Shown here: piece by piece, positions 45,248 to 57,017 of the stretch
Layout of the letters: every line of letters starts with the position of its first letter
Position numbering within the stretch: position 1 is the first letter of the stretch
NCBI RefSeq assembly: GCF_000585995.1
Contig: NZ_CP007410.1
Coordinates: forward strand, 4,553,430 to 4,617,429
Length of the DNA: 64,000 nt
Source of the DNA: Pseudomonas brassicacearum
GTDB lineage: Bacteria; Pseudomonadota; Gammaproteobacteria; Pseudomonadales; Pseudomonadaceae
Reading direction: 5' to 3'
Made by a program: the position numbers and the translations under genes
The notes under the pieces: model-generated
What the model was told of the DNA's origin: nothing
Seen by the model: only the letters and a program-made list of their open reading frames with translations
The model's database searches: none

Positions 45248-45952
45248 TTAACCCGCCAACCCAACGAACATATCCTGCACATCATCATGGTTGTCGAGGC
45301 CTTCAAGGAACGCTTCGACTTCAGCCATTTGTTCATCGGTCAGGCCGCTGACCGGGTTTTTCGGCTGATAGCCCAGCTTGGCCGACAACACGGTAAAGCC
45401 CTGCTCCGGCAGCGCCTTCTGCACGGCGTCAAGGTCGGCAGGATCGGTGAGGAACAACGTCGCACCTTCTTCGCCCGGCTCGAAATCCTGGGCACCGGCC
45501 TCGATGGCGGCCATTTCCGGATCGGCGTCCGGGCTGTCCGGCGCGGCCTCGATCATGCCGACATGGTTGAAGTCCCATGCCACCGAACCCGAGGCGCCCA
45601 GTTGGCCCTTGCGGAACGCGACGCGAATTTCGGCAACGGTGCGGTTGATGTTGTCGGTCACGCATTCAACGATCAGCGGCACCTGATGCGGGGCGAACCC
45701 TTCGTAAGTGACGCGATGGTATTGCACGGTCTCACCGAGCTGACCGGAGCCTTTCTTGATCGCACGCTCCAGGGTCTCGCGGGGCATCGAGGCCTTCTTC
45801 GCCTGCTCGACCACCAGTCGCAAGTGCGCGTTGGTCGCGGTATCGGCGCCGTTGCGCGCGGCGATGGTGATTTCTTTCACCAGCTTGCCGAAGATCTTGC
45901 CCTTGGCGTTGGCAGCCGCTTCTTTGTGTTTAACCTTCCACTGTGCGCCCAT
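45248..45952 (-). CDS. YebC/PmpR-family protein
   Basis: A 234-residue YebC-family protein. [28 protein letters not shown] at the start, [25 protein letters not shown] and [15 protein letters not shown] helix are typical, as is the acidic middle domain. Family members act as transcriptional regulators (PmpR) or help ribosomes at polyproline. This looks like the paralogue related to YeeN rather than the copy beside ruvC, which is not in this window. Convergent with the LRR-kinase gene, only three bases between stops. Confidence 0.9.
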   Translation of the reverse strand: MGAQWKVKHKEAAANAKGKIFGKLVKEITIAARNGADTATNAHLRLVVEQAKKASMPRETLERAIKKGSGQLGETVQYHRVTYEGFAPHQVPLIVECVTDNINRTVAEIRVAFRKGQLGASGSVAWDFNHVGMIEAAPDSPDADPEMAAIEAGAQDFEPGEEGATLFLTDPADLDAVQKALPEQGFTVLSAKLGYQPKNPVSGLTDEQMAEVEAFLEGLDNHDDVQDMFVGLAG

Positions 45953-46171
45953 TACTCACTCTCTTGTCTGACGCGCCGAGACATCTGCCGGCCGGCGCTG
46001 TGGCGCAAGTTTATACGGCCTAAACCGGCTGATCGACCAAAAAATTTGGCCTGTTGAATCGACATTTGCGCAGGATGTTGTAGGGGGTTTCTGAAATAGC
46101 GATTCGCTAGCGCCGTTCTTCCCCAGGGTTTCGTACCCTCTGCGCCTTTCTCCCTGCGAGTAAGAGCCGCG

Positions 46172-47578
46172 ATGCGCAACGACACGGAAAGTCCCTTCAG
46201 CCTGACCCTCACGCAAAGCGACTTGCGACTGCAAGTATTGCGGTTCAACGGTCGGGAAGCCCTTAACCAGCCGTACCGTTTTGACCTCGAGCTGATCGGC
46301 CTGGCGCCGCCAATGAGTCCCGACACGCTGCTGGGGCAACCGGCCTTCCTGCGCCTGGACGGCGAATCGGGCATCCATGGGATTGTCCACAGCGTCAGCC
46401 TGAGCGCTCATGCCCCGCACCGCATCGGCTACCGTGTGACGCTGGTGCCTTACCTCCAGTATCTGGAACAAGGCCCACGGCGCCGGGTTTTCCATCGGCT
46501 CAGCGTTGTGCAAGTGCTGCAACGGCTGTTGGAGGACAACGCGTTGCCCACCCACACCTACCGTTTCGATTTGCCCCATGGGCAGTACCCGTGCCGTCCC
46601 TTCTGCATCCAGTACGAGGAAAGCGATCTGGATCTGTTGCAACGTTTATGCGAAGAAGAAGGCATCCATTATCACTTCGAACATGGTTTCCAGGGGCATG
46701 TCCTGGTGTTTGCCGAGGACCCGAAAAGCTTCCCCGCGCGGCCGGTCGAGCTGACGCTACAACAGGACGCCGGCCCCCAACCGGCGGTCCAGCGGCTGTA
46801 CCAACGTCACCACTCGATAGCCCCTGGCCTGCCTGCCGGCTTCAGCGACCGGGGGCTGACCGAAACGGCAGCCAGCGCAGCGAATCACGCTTTCAACGGT
46901 GTCGACCACGAAACCATGCGGAGCAATCCAGCGCTGGCTTATCGTGACCAGGTCGGTCGCCGACACCTTGAACGGTTGCGCTGTCGGCAACGACAGATCC
47001 ACGGCCACAGCACCCAGCCGGCCCTGCGCAGCGGTCATGTCGCGCAGATCAGCGAACACCCGGTCTCCGCCTTCAATGACCAATGGCTGATCACAGAAGT
47101 CCAACATCGCGGGCGGCAGTTTTCGATTCTTGAAACCGATCTGCCGCCCACACCGCCCGCCCAGGACTATCGCAACCGATTCTCGGCCATTGCCTGGTCC
47201 ACCGTGTTCAGGCCGGCACTCAAGCATCGCAAGCCGTGCATCCCCGGTTATCACCTGGCTCATGTGCTCGGCCCTGCCGGCCAGCCGGCCAGACTCGATG
47301 AGCGCGGCCACGTCAACGTCAGCCTGTGGGCGCCGGATGGCGAAGGCATCACCCTGCCCGTGTCGCGACTGACGCTGGAGGACTGCCCCGCCCTGATAGC
47401 CGGCAGTGAAGTACTGGTGAGTTTTCTCGACGGCGACCCCGACCGGCCGGTGCTGTGCCCGGGCGCGGTGGATACCGGCGCAGGATCGGCCGCCGCTGCG
47501 CCGAAACCACCGTTGCGCGATCACGATGCGGGGCTGCTGTTGGACTGGCTGCTGAACCCGCCGGACTTGACGCCTTGA
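46172..47578 (+). CDS. Orphan, short VgrG-like type VI secretion spike protein
   Basis: A 468-residue VgrG: gp27-like N-terminus (FSLTLTQSDLRLQVLRFNGREALNQPYRFDLELI), YEESDLDLLQRLCEEEGIHYHFEH near 160 and a gp5 OB-fold near 365-430 (GHVNVSLWAPDGEG...VSFLDGDPDRPV). It ends soon after the OB fold and so lacks the long beta-helical needle of usual VgrGs (600-800 residues); the last 30 residues are Ala/Pro-rich. No Hcp, effector or T6SS genes lie nearby. It could still cap a spike encoded elsewhere, or be a relic. Confidence 0.88.
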   Translation: MRNDTESPFSLTLTQSDLRLQVLRFNGREALNQPYRFDLELIGLAPPMSPDTLLGQPAFLRLDGESGIHGIVHSVSLSAHAPHRIGYRVTLVPYLQYLEQGPRRRVFHRLSVVQVLQRLLEDNALPTHTYRFDLPHGQYPCRPFCIQYEESDLDLLQRLCEEEGIHYHFEHGFQGHVLVFAEDPKSFPARPVELTLQQDAGPQPAVQRLYQRHHSIAPGLPAGFSDRGLTETAASAANHAFNGVDHETMRSNPALAYRDQVGRRHLERLRCRQRQIHGHSTQPALRSGHVAQISEHPVSAFNDQWLITEVQHRGRQFSILETDLPPTPPAQDYRNRFSAIAWSTVFRPALKHRKPCIPGYHLAHVLGPAGQPARLDERGHVNVSLWAPDGEGITLPVSRLTLEDCPALIAGSEVLVSFLDGDPDRPVLCPGAVDTGAGSAAAAPKPPLRDHDAGLLLDWLLNPPDLTP

Positions 47579-47708
47579 ACCAACCCCGTCGCGGGACTTC
47601 CTGCTGACAAAACTGATCTGACTCAAGCAAACCCAGCGAAACGGGCTTACAGTAAGCACACAACGCCGCAAAAGACGGCGCATTACCCTGATGTTGGAGA
47701 GACCTGCA

Positions 47709-48257
47709 ATGCCCTGGAAAAACTCGCAAAGCCGCTACAGTACCGTCACGGTGACCCTGCATTGGCTGATGCTGGTCCTGCTCGCCGTGGTTTACGCCTG
47801 CATCGAGTTCCGCGGGATCTTCCCCAAGGGCAGTGGCGGCCGGACCCTGATCAAGGAAGCGCATTTCATGCTCGGCCTGACGGTGTTTGTGCTGGTCTGG
47901 CTGCGCCTGTTCGCCCGCAGCATGGGCAAGGCACCGGCGATTTTTCCGGCTTCGCCTGTGTGGCAAACCGTCCTGGCGCGCCTGATGCACTGGGCGCTGT
48001 ACCTGTTCATGATCGCCATGCCACTGCTCGGCTGGCTGATCACCAGCGCCGAAGGTCACCAGGTGATGTTCTACGGTTTCGATTTGCCGCTGCTCATCGA
48101 TCAAGACAAGGACTTCGCCAAACGGCTGGAAGGCTGGCATGTGCTGGGCGGCACCATCGGCTATTGGTTGATTGGCCTGCATGCCTTGGCGGGGCTGTAT
48201 CACCATTACGTGGTGCGCGATAACACGCTGCTGCGGATGATGCCAAAGCGCGGTTGA
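47709..48257 (+). CDS. Cytochrome b561 (second copy)
   Basis: A 182-residue four-helix membrane cytochrome b561, with heme ligands expected in TVTLHWLML, KEAHFMLG, LARLMHWALY and GWHVLGG. The ATG at 47709 has GGAGAG about ten bases upstream. It differs clearly from the copy at 32851 and has no obvious partner enzyme beside it. Confidence 0.9.
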   Translation: MPWKNSQSRYSTVTVTLHWLMLVLLAVVYACIEFRGIFPKGSGGRTLIKEAHFMLGLTVFVLVWLRLFARSMGKAPAIFPASPVWQTVLARLMHWALYLFMIAMPLLGWLITSAEGHQVMFYGFDLPLLIDQDKDFAKRLEGWHVLGGTIGYWLIGLHALAGLYHHYVVRDNTLLRMMPKRG

Positions 48258-48264
48258 CGGCGGG

Positions 48265-49173
48265 TTACCCGAACCCTCGGCGGCCTTGCAAGCCGCCGGT
48301 GTGCACGAAGATCAAGCGGGTGCCCGGGACAAATCGCCCGGCCTCCACCTGCGCCTTGAGCAACATCAGCGCTTTGCCGGTGTACACCGGCTCCAGCTCG
48401 ATTGCTTCGGTGGTTTCGATGAAGGCGCTGAGTTCGGCATCGACCCGGGCGAACCCGCCACGGCTGCCGTCGAACAACTCATAACGCGGACTACAAAGCC
48501 CCGCCGCCGCCACGATACTTGCGACCTGCTGCGCCACGCCGTGATCCTGGGGCACCGCCAGCACGCCATGGACCGGGCGCTCCCCCGCTTCAGCCAGCAC
48601 CAGCCCCGCCAGCGATGTTCCGGTGCCGCAGGCCAACCACCAGCCCTGATAATCCGCCCACCCCAATGTCACCAGTTGTTCACGGGCACTGGTCACCCAG
48701 CTCATGCAGCCCTGCGCACCGGGCAATCCTGAACCGCCCTCGGGCACCGGATGCAAATGAGGATAACGCGCCTGCCACGGCCCCCAGAAATCCGCGGCGT
48801 GTCGCGCTCGGTATCCGCCATACCCCAACCAGTGCAGCGTCATACCGAACGCTTTCAGGTCGAGCACCGTTGGCGTGTCCTGGGGATGGCCGCGCAGCAG
48901 CCCGACCGTTGCAAAACCGAAGCGCTTGCCTGCCGCGGCCAGGGCATGCAGATGGTTGGAATACGCGCCCCCCAGGCTCATGACCCCTTCGGCACCGGCC
49001 TCGTGGGCGGCGCGTAAGTGGTGAACCAGCTTGAACCACTTGTTACCACTGATCAGCGGATCGATCCGGTCCAGACGCAACACCGCCACTTCAATGCCGG
49101 CACGGGCAAGCCAGTCCAGATGAAGGGGTTCGAGGTGGGGTTGGGGTTGCCAGTCGAGGGCGGGAAACAGCAT
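48265..49173 (-). CDS. PLP-dependent D-cysteine desulfhydrase / ACC deaminase-like enzyme
   Basis: A 302-residue fold-type II PLP enzyme. The PLP lysine is in ISGNKWFKL (Lys45), followed by GGAYSNHLHALAAAGKRFG and the glycine-rich phosphate loop ACGTGTSLAGL near 180. True ACC deaminases conserve specific Glu/Leu residues that cannot be checked here, so D-cysteine desulfhydrase or a related D-amino acid lyase activity is more likely. Its start abuts the REPIN array region. Confidence 0.85.
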   Translation of the reverse strand: MLFPALDWQPQPHLEPLHLDWLARAGIEVAVLRLDRIDPLISGNKWFKLVHHLRAAHEAGAEGVMSLGGAYSNHLHALAAAGKRFGFATVGLLRGHPQDTPTVLDLKAFGMTLHWLGYGGYRARHAADFWGPWQARYPHLHPVPEGGSGLPGAQGCMSWVTSAREQLVTLGWADYQGWWLACGTGTSLAGLVLAEAGERPVHGVLAVPQDHGVAQQVASIVAAAGLCSPRYELFDGSRGGFARVDAELSAFIETTEAIELEPVYTGKALMLLKAQVEAGRFVPGTRLIFVHTGGLQGRRGFG

Positions 49174-49251
49174 TGCGGTGGGCCAAATTGGAACGAGCTG
49201 GAATCTTAACAGCTCCCTCGGGGATGACCTCAGTATCCATGTTCATTGCAT

Positions 49252-50965
49252 TCCCTGTGGGAGCCCGCTCCCACAGGGGACTGGCGGCGGACACTGAGTT
49301 TGTGAACGGCCGAGAACAAATGTGGGAGCGGGCTTGCTCGCGAAGACGGCGGTACATCCAACATCGATGCAAGCTGACTCACCGCTTTCGCGGGCAAGCC
49401 CGCTCCCACAAGGGACTGGCGGCGGACACTGAGTCTGTGAACGGCCAAGAACAAATGTGGGAGCGGCCTTGCTCGCGAAGACGGCGGCACATCCAACCTC
49501 GATGCAAGCTGACTCACCGCCTTCGCGGGCAAGCCCGTTCCCACAGGGGGCTGGCGGCGGACACTGAGTCTGTGAACGGCCGAGAACAAATGTGGGAGCG
49601 GGCTTGCTCGCGAAGACGGCGGCACATCCAACCTCGATGCAAGCTGACTCACCGCTCTCGCGGGCAAGCCCGCTCCCACAGGGGACCGGCGGCGGACACT
49701 GAGTCTGTGAACGGCCGAGAACAAATGTGGGAGCGGGCTTGCTCGCGAAGACGGCGGTACATCCAACATCGATGCAAGCTGACTCACCGCTTTCGCGGGC
49801 AAGCCCGCTCCCACAGGGGACTGGCGGCGGACACTGAGTCTGTGAACGACCGAGAACAAATGTGGGAGCGAGCTTGCTCGCGAAGACGGCGGCACATCCA
49901 ACCTCGATGCAAGCTGACTCACCGCCTTCGCGGGCAAGCCCGCTCCCACAGGGGGCCGGCGGCGGACACTGAGTCTGTGAACGGCCGAGAACAAATGTGG
50001 GAGCGGGCTTGCTCGCGAAGACGGCGGCACATCCAACCTCGATGCAAGCTGGCTCACCGCTTTCGCGGGCAAGCCCGCTCCCACAGGGGACTGGCGGCGG
50101 ACACTGAGTCTGTGAACGGCCGAGAACAAATGTGGGAGCGAGCTTGCTCGCGAAGACGGCGGCACATCCAACCTCGATGCAAGCTGACTCACCGCTTTCG
50201 CGGGCAAGTCCGCTCCCACAGGGGACCGGCGGCGGACACTGAGTCTGTGAACGGCCGAGAACAAATGTGGGAGCGAGCTTGCTCGCGAAGACGGCGGCAC
50301 ATCCAACCTCGATGCAAGCTGACTCACCGCCTTCGCGGGCAAGCCCGCTCCCACAAGGGACCGGCGGCGGACACTGAGTCTGTGAACGGCCGAGAACAAA
50401 TGTGGGAGCGGGCTTGCTCGCGAAGACGGCGGCACATCCAACCTCGATGCAAGCTGACTCACCGCCTTCGCGGGCAAGCCCGCTCCCACAAGGGACTGGC
50501 GGCGGACACTGAGTCTGTGAACGGCCGAGAACAAATGTGGGAGCGGGCTTGCTCGCGAAGACGGCGGCACATCCAACCTCGATGCAAGCTGACTCACCGC
50601 TTTCGCGGGCAAGCCCGCTCCCACAGGGGACTGGCGGCGAACACTGAGTCTGTGAACGACCGAGAACAAATGTGGGAGCGGGCTTGCTCGCGAAGACGAC
50701 GGCACATCCAAAATCGATGCAAGCTGACTCACCGCTTTCGCGGGCAAGCTCGCTCTCACAAGGACTGGCGGCGGATACTGAGTCTGTGAACGGCCGAGAA
50801 CAAATGTGGGAGCGAGCTTGCTCGCGAAGACGGCGGCACATCCAACATCGATGCAAGCTGACTCACCGCTTTCGCGGGCAAGCCCGCTCCCACAGGGGAC
50901 TGGCGGCGGACACTGAGTCTGTGAACGGCCGAGAACAAATGTGGGAGCGAGCTTGCTCGCGATAG
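49252..50965. repeat. Tandem REPIN array: 12 units of 135 bp
   Basis: The sequence TGTGGGAGCG recurs at 49321, 49456, 49591, 49726, 49861, 49996, 50131, 50266, 50401, 50536, 50671, 50805 and 50940. Each unit consists of a full REP doublet (about 90 bp) and a constant 45-bp spacer (ACTGAGTCTGTGAACGGCC...). Spacing is 135 bp each time except one 134-bp unit (50671-50804). A collapsed doublet (49254-49277) begins the array and a single REP half ends it. Units differ at only a few bases. Because 135 is divisible by three, artificial frames of over 500 codons stay open on both strands; they are not genes. Confidence 0.95.
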
Positions 50966-50972
50966 TTGCGCC

Positions 50973-53033
<2,061 letters not shown>

Positions 53034-53251
53034 TCACGGGAATTGCGGAAGCTCTGCGGCTTCCATCAGTCATGCCCGACAGACTAAGAGCCGGGATGCA
53101 GGCGCTCAATGACCGTAACTGACAACTTAATGATCCAAATGCGCAGTGCGCCGATCAACAGCACGTGACTCTCGGCTGGGGGCGCCAGTCCTATGAAGGC
53201 TGGCCCAGGTGCTCAAACAGACAATAACGCTAATAACACGGTCGCCACTGC

Positions 53252-54469
53252 ATGCATCCCCAACGAACAATGCTGCACAACGAGTTGCACGCCCGCCCAT
53301 CGTTGTATTTCGACGAGCCGGCCCACGTCTTTCACCTGGCGTTTCTGGGCGACAATGCCCAGTGCAATGCACTACTTGAGCGCCTGTGCCCTGACACCGT
53401 CGTGCCGCATGCCGCACAGGGCATCACCCGGTTGCAAGGGCACCCGCTCAAGTGGGAGCGACACGCCGAGTTTTTCACCCTGACCCTGGTCGTGCCCGCC
53501 GACAGCCATGAACTGCAGTGGACAACGCTGCCTGAATACCTTGCCCGGGGTATCGAAGGTCACTCTCAGCACATCATCAACGCCGTTCAGGTCGTGGTGC
53601 GCGCAGAAGCTGGTCTCGACCTGCCCAGCTACGGGTTCAAGGACCCCTGCGGCTCTTGCGTGGGCGGTGGCGATGCCGTGGTCTGGAGTGATTTTCGCTT
53701 GACCGAGGACGGCACCAACCGCTTGCTGTTCATCAATCGTCGACTCAACGCCTATCGCCAGGGGCGCATGATCCGACGTCTGCTGGAAATCGAAACCTAT
53801 CGCATGATGGCGTCCTTATCGCTCAATATCGCCAAGACGCTGGACCCGCAACTGAACGAATTCGATCGTACCCTGGTGGCCCTTTCCGAACGTAACGCCA
53901 ACGCCAGCGGCGTGCACGCCAAAGTCCTGCTGGAAGACATCGCCCTGCTGTCTCGCCAGGTCGTTAGCAGTACGGTCAAGAATCGCCACCGTTTCAGCGC
54001 GACCCGAGCGTACGCACAACTGGTGTTCGAGCGCCTGGGCGAGTTGCGTGAGAGCCATCTGGGTGACTGCCAACGGCTGGGCGTGTTTATCGAGCGGCGT
54101 TTCAAACCGACGGTGCGCTATTGCGCGGCCACTGAACAGCGTCTCGAACAGTTGGCCATGAGCGTCGCCAACCTCGGCGACCTGCTTCAAGCACGGGTGC
54201 AGGTTGAAATGGAAGACCAGAATGCAGAGATCCTGCGCAGTCTCAACGCCCGCGCCGATGCACAGATAAAAATCCAGCGTGCGGTGGAAGGCTTGTCAGT
54301 CATTGCCATCGCCTATTACCTGATCAATCTGTTCAAATTAGTCTACAGCGGGCTGCACACACTGGGCGCGAACCTCTCGGCGCGTGATGCGCTACTGGGC
54401 ATGGCACCGCCCGTGTTGTTGATCATGTTGCTGATTTTGATTCGAATCAGGAAGGCCAAGAGTCATTAG
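53252..54469 (+). CDS. DUF3422-family membrane protein
   Basis: A 405-residue protein matching DUF3422: MLHNELHARPSLYF near the start, the long helical middle (about 160-350) and two C-terminal membrane helices (about 350-370 and 383-399). Its function is unknown. The topology, a large cytoplasmic domain anchored at the C-terminus, recalls bacterial CorA-like or stress-associated membrane proteins, but no function is claimed. Start ATG lacks a strong ribosome site; the ATG six codons later is possible. Confidence 0.8.
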   Translation: MHPQRTMLHNELHARPSLYFDEPAHVFHLAFLGDNAQCNALLERLCPDTVVPHAAQGITRLQGHPLKWERHAEFFTLTLVVPADSHELQWTTLPEYLARGIEGHSQHIINAVQVVVRAEAGLDLPSYGFKDPCGSCVGGGDAVVWSDFRLTEDGTNRLLFINRRLNAYRQGRMIRRLLEIETYRMMASLSLNIAKTLDPQLNEFDRTLVALSERNANASGVHAKVLLEDIALLSRQVVSSTVKNRHRFSATRAYAQLVFERLGELRESHLGDCQRLGVFIERRFKPTVRYCAATEQRLEQLAMSVANLGDLLQARVQVEMEDQNAEILRSLNARADAQIKIQRAVEGLSVIAIAYYLINLFKLVYSGLHTLGANLSARDALLGMAPPVLLIMLLILIRIRKAKSH

Positions 54470-54639
54470 GGCGCCTGGCAATCGCAACGGGCGTTCAGTG
54501 GCCTCATGGACGCCGTTGCGTAGGCTCCCAGTCAGCACAAATAAGCCCGCGCCCTTCGCTAATCCCTTGTTTTACCGTACCCTGCCCCGTAGCTCTTGAT
54601 GAAGCATCACGAACCTGCATACGGCCGCTGACTGTCCCC

Positions 54640-55770
54640 ATGCGCAAATTTCTGTACCTGCTGTTTTCACTGGCCTTGATTGCCGCCCTGATCACTTATG
54701 CACTGTGGACGGCGGATCGTCCGGCGGGTCATTACCTGTCAGACCTTCGCATCAACCTGGCGGTCGACCAGGGTACCCGCGCCGACCGGGGCAACTTGCT
54801 GGGCATCCAGCCCGAGTTGTTTCCCACCGACTACCAAAGCCCCGAGCACCTGCGTCGCAAACTGGCGGCCTATTTGCAGAACGCACGCGACCTGGGGTTT
54901 CTCAATGACAAAACCATCGTGGTCTTGCCCGAGCATATCGGCACCTGGTTGATGGTCAGCGGTGAAAAAGACGAGCTGTATCAGGCCGCCACGTTGAAGG
55001 ACGCCATGAACTGGTTGGCGATCAGCAACCCGCTGGCGTTTACCCGCGCGCTGTTCAGTGCTCAAGGCAACAATCGACTGGACGATGCTTACCTGCGAAT
55101 GAAGGCCGATACCATGGCCCGTGACTACCAGGCGCTGTTTGGCGGGTTGGCCAAGGAATTCGGCGTGACCCTGGTGGCCGGCTCCATCGTGCTGCCCGAA
55201 CCCAGCGTCAGCGAAGGTGAACTGAAAGTTGGCCGCGGCGCGTTGTATAACAGCAGCCTGGTGTTCGGCAGCGACGGGCGGCCGATCGGCCAGCCCCAGC
55301 GTCAACAACATCCAGTGTTCGAACAGCGAGACGTGCTGGGGACTGATCGCCCGAGCGCAACCCGTGTCATCGACACCCCTGCCGGCCGCCTGGGCGTACT
55401 GATCGGCAGCGACAGCTGGTACCCACTTCACTATCGACAACTCGACGAGCAAGGCGTGGAACTGATCGCCGTACCCGCCTTCGTCACCGGCCGCGACACG
55501 TGGGACAAACCCTGGAGCGGCTACAAGGGCGTGTCCACACCGAGCGAAGTAAGCCTCAAGCCTGGTGAAGTCAGTGAAGGCAAAGCCTGGCATCGCCTGA
55601 CGCTCACTGGCCAGCTGCCCGTCAGTCGGGCCAGGGGCGGTGTCAGTGTCTTCCTGCGGGGCCAGTTCTGGGACAGCGGCAGCGCCGGCCAGAGTTTCAT
55701 CAGCCACAACGGCGAACAGTTCCCCGACGGCGAGGCCCGTGGCGCCCGCCTGCTGAACCTTTGGCTGTGA
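54640..55770 (+). CDS. Membrane-anchored nitrilase-fold protein lacking catalytic Lys and Cys
   Basis: A 376-residue carbon-nitrogen hydrolase superfamily member with an N-terminal signal anchor (residues 4-24). The triad glutamate is present (Glu98 in VVLPEHIGTW), but the lysine motif (K-x-H) reads QRQQHPVF near 222, and the cysteine position in GVLIGSDSWYP is Gly256. Two of three catalytic residues are missing, so a binding, scaffold or altered role is likely. Its stop is two bases before the AraC gene. Confidence 0.8.
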   Translation: MRKFLYLLFSLALIAALITYALWTADRPAGHYLSDLRINLAVDQGTRADRGNLLGIQPELFPTDYQSPEHLRRKLAAYLQNARDLGFLNDKTIVVLPEHIGTWLMVSGEKDELYQAATLKDAMNWLAISNPLAFTRALFSAQGNNRLDDAYLRMKADTMARDYQALFGGLAKEFGVTLVAGSIVLPEPSVSEGELKVGRGALYNSSLVFGSDGRPIGQPQRQQHPVFEQRDVLGTDRPSATRVIDTPAGRLGVLIGSDSWYPLHYRQLDEQGVELIAVPAFVTGRDTWDKPWSGYKGVSTPSEVSLKPGEVSEGKAWHRLTLTGQLPVSRARGGVSVFLRGQFWDSGSAGQSFISHNGEQFPDGEARGARLLNLWL

Positions 55771-55772
55771 GC

Positions 55773-56810
55773 ATGAAACCGCAACCGATGCGCCTGGGGG
55801 ATCTGTCAGTGGGCTTCGTCCACAGCCTGGCGGACGCTGTTGCCAGCCATGGACAGGACCCCCTGCCCTTGCTTGAACAATACGGCCTGGATGCCGCACG
55901 CCTGGCCGAGCCAGGTGCTCGACTGTCGATCCCGCGCTACATGCGCCTGGGCCACGCCGCGATCCAACAGACCCAGGATCCGGCTTTGGGCCTGCGCATG
56001 GGTCAACTCAGCCGCTTGAGCCAGGCCGGATTGGCCGGCGTTACTGCCGCCCAGGCGCCGACAGTACGCGAAGCCGCGCGCTGCCTGATTCGCTTCGAGC
56101 CGCTGTACGGCTCCAACTATCGTGGCCAATCGAGTTTTCATGAGGACGCCCGGGGTGCGTGGCTGCGGTTCTACTCCATCAGCCCGTATAACGCCTACAA
56201 CCGCTTCGTCGTGGACTCGATCATCGCCGGCTGGCTGGCGCAGTTGTCCAGCGTGAGCGGCATGGCGCTACGGGCCGAACGCATAGACATCGAATTCGAG
56301 GAGCCGGCGTATCTGGAGGCCTACCGACTGTTCGGCGACTGCCCGATCCAGTTTGGCGCCGAACAGAATCAGCTGCGCCTGGGCCTGGACAGCCTCGCCC
56401 AGCGCAATCCACAGCATTGCCCCAGCACCTGGCAGCACCTGGTTCAACTGTGTGAACGGGAACTGGAGCAGTTGACCCGCACCCGCAGCCTGCGTGAGCG
56501 CATCATTCAACTGCTGGGACCATTGCTCAATGGCGGGCGGGAGCCCGACCTGGAAGAAGTGGCGGCACGCCTGAAGCTGCCGACCTGGACGTTGCGCCGC
56601 AAACTGGCCGAGGAAGGCACGCAATTTCGCGCCATCCTCAACGACACGCGCCGAGACCTGGCCATGACCTACATCCGCGATACCGAACTGGCGTTCGGCG
56701 AAATCGCCTACCTGTTGGGCTTCGCCTCAGCCGAGGCGTTTCAACGGGCCTTCAAGCGCTGGAACGACCAGACGCCCGGAGAGTTTCGTCGCAGTCACCG
56801 GATCATTTGA
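55773..56810 (+). CDS. AraC-family regulator (OruR/arabinose-binding type)
   Basis: A 345-residue regulator: N-terminal Arabinose_bd-type ligand domain (about 20-205) and C-terminal AraC DNA-binding region (about 240-340; WTLRRKLAEEGTQFRAILNDTRRDLAMTYI and YLLGFASAEAFQRAFKRWNDQTPGEFRR). The ATG at 55773 is two bases after the preceding stop, so the pair is one operon. Effector unknown. Confidence 0.9.
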   Translation: MKPQPMRLGDLSVGFVHSLADAVASHGQDPLPLLEQYGLDAARLAEPGARLSIPRYMRLGHAAIQQTQDPALGLRMGQLSRLSQAGLAGVTAAQAPTVREAARCLIRFEPLYGSNYRGQSSFHEDARGAWLRFYSISPYNAYNRFVVDSIIAGWLAQLSSVSGMALRAERIDIEFEEPAYLEAYRLFGDCPIQFGAEQNQLRLGLDSLAQRNPQHCPSTWQHLVQLCERELEQLTRTRSLRERIIQLLGPLLNGGREPDLEEVAARLKLPTWTLRRKLAEEGTQFRAILNDTRRDLAMTYIRDTELAFGEIAYLLGFASAEAFQRAFKRWNDQTPGEFRRSHRII

Positions 56811-56852
56811 GCTTCAGCTTGCCGCTTTTGATGTGTCGCCTGTCGCTGCATC

Positions 56853-56893
56853 AGAGCTCTGTCATTAGAGCCCCGTCATTAGAGCTCCGTCGC
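56853..56893. repeat. Three tandem 14-bp repeats
   Basis: AGAGCTCTGTCATT (56853), AGAGCCCCGTCATT (56867) and AGAGCTCCGTCGC (56881, partial) in direct order, overlapping the 3' end of the 28-codon gene. Origin unknown; probably replication slippage. Confidence 0.8.
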
Positions 56894-56965
56894 ATCCTCG
56901 GCGGGTTCCAGTGGGTCCAGTTCATACGCCTGGTATTCCAGCAGCTCTTCCTGATAATCATCCAT
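56879..56965 (-). CDS. Possible 28-residue acidic small protein
   Basis: An ATG at 56965 with AAGGA seven to eleven bases upstream opens 28 codons encoding MDDYQEELLEYQAYELDP and a further LEPAEDATEL tail, ending at TAA 56879. The peptide is very acidic and has a regular Glu/Leu/Tyr spacing compatible with one amphipathic helix. It is too short for usual gene callers. Paired palindromes at 57018-57061 lie 50-95 bp before it, where a promoter/operator should be. I do not recognise a family; conservation is untested. Confidence 0.5.
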   Translation of the reverse strand: MDDYQEELLEYQAYELDPLEPAEDATEL

Positions 56966-57017
56966 TATGCGTCCTTCCCCTGTCGTTGAAACCGATGCCT
57001 GATGGCGCTGGTATCAG

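Noticed and set aside
46172-47578. Type VI secretion cluster
   Set aside because: Only one VgrG-like gene; neighbours are a YebC-family gene and a cytochrome b561.
49173-50856. Three open frames of more than 500 codons (one on the plus strand, two on the minus strand)
   Set aside because: They are produced by the 135-bp period of the REPIN array, which keeps any stop-free frame open; residues repeat every 45 and all three frames overlap the same DNA.
49252-50965. CRISPR array
   Set aside because: The repeated unit is 135 bp with constant, not variable, spacers, and no cas genes are present.
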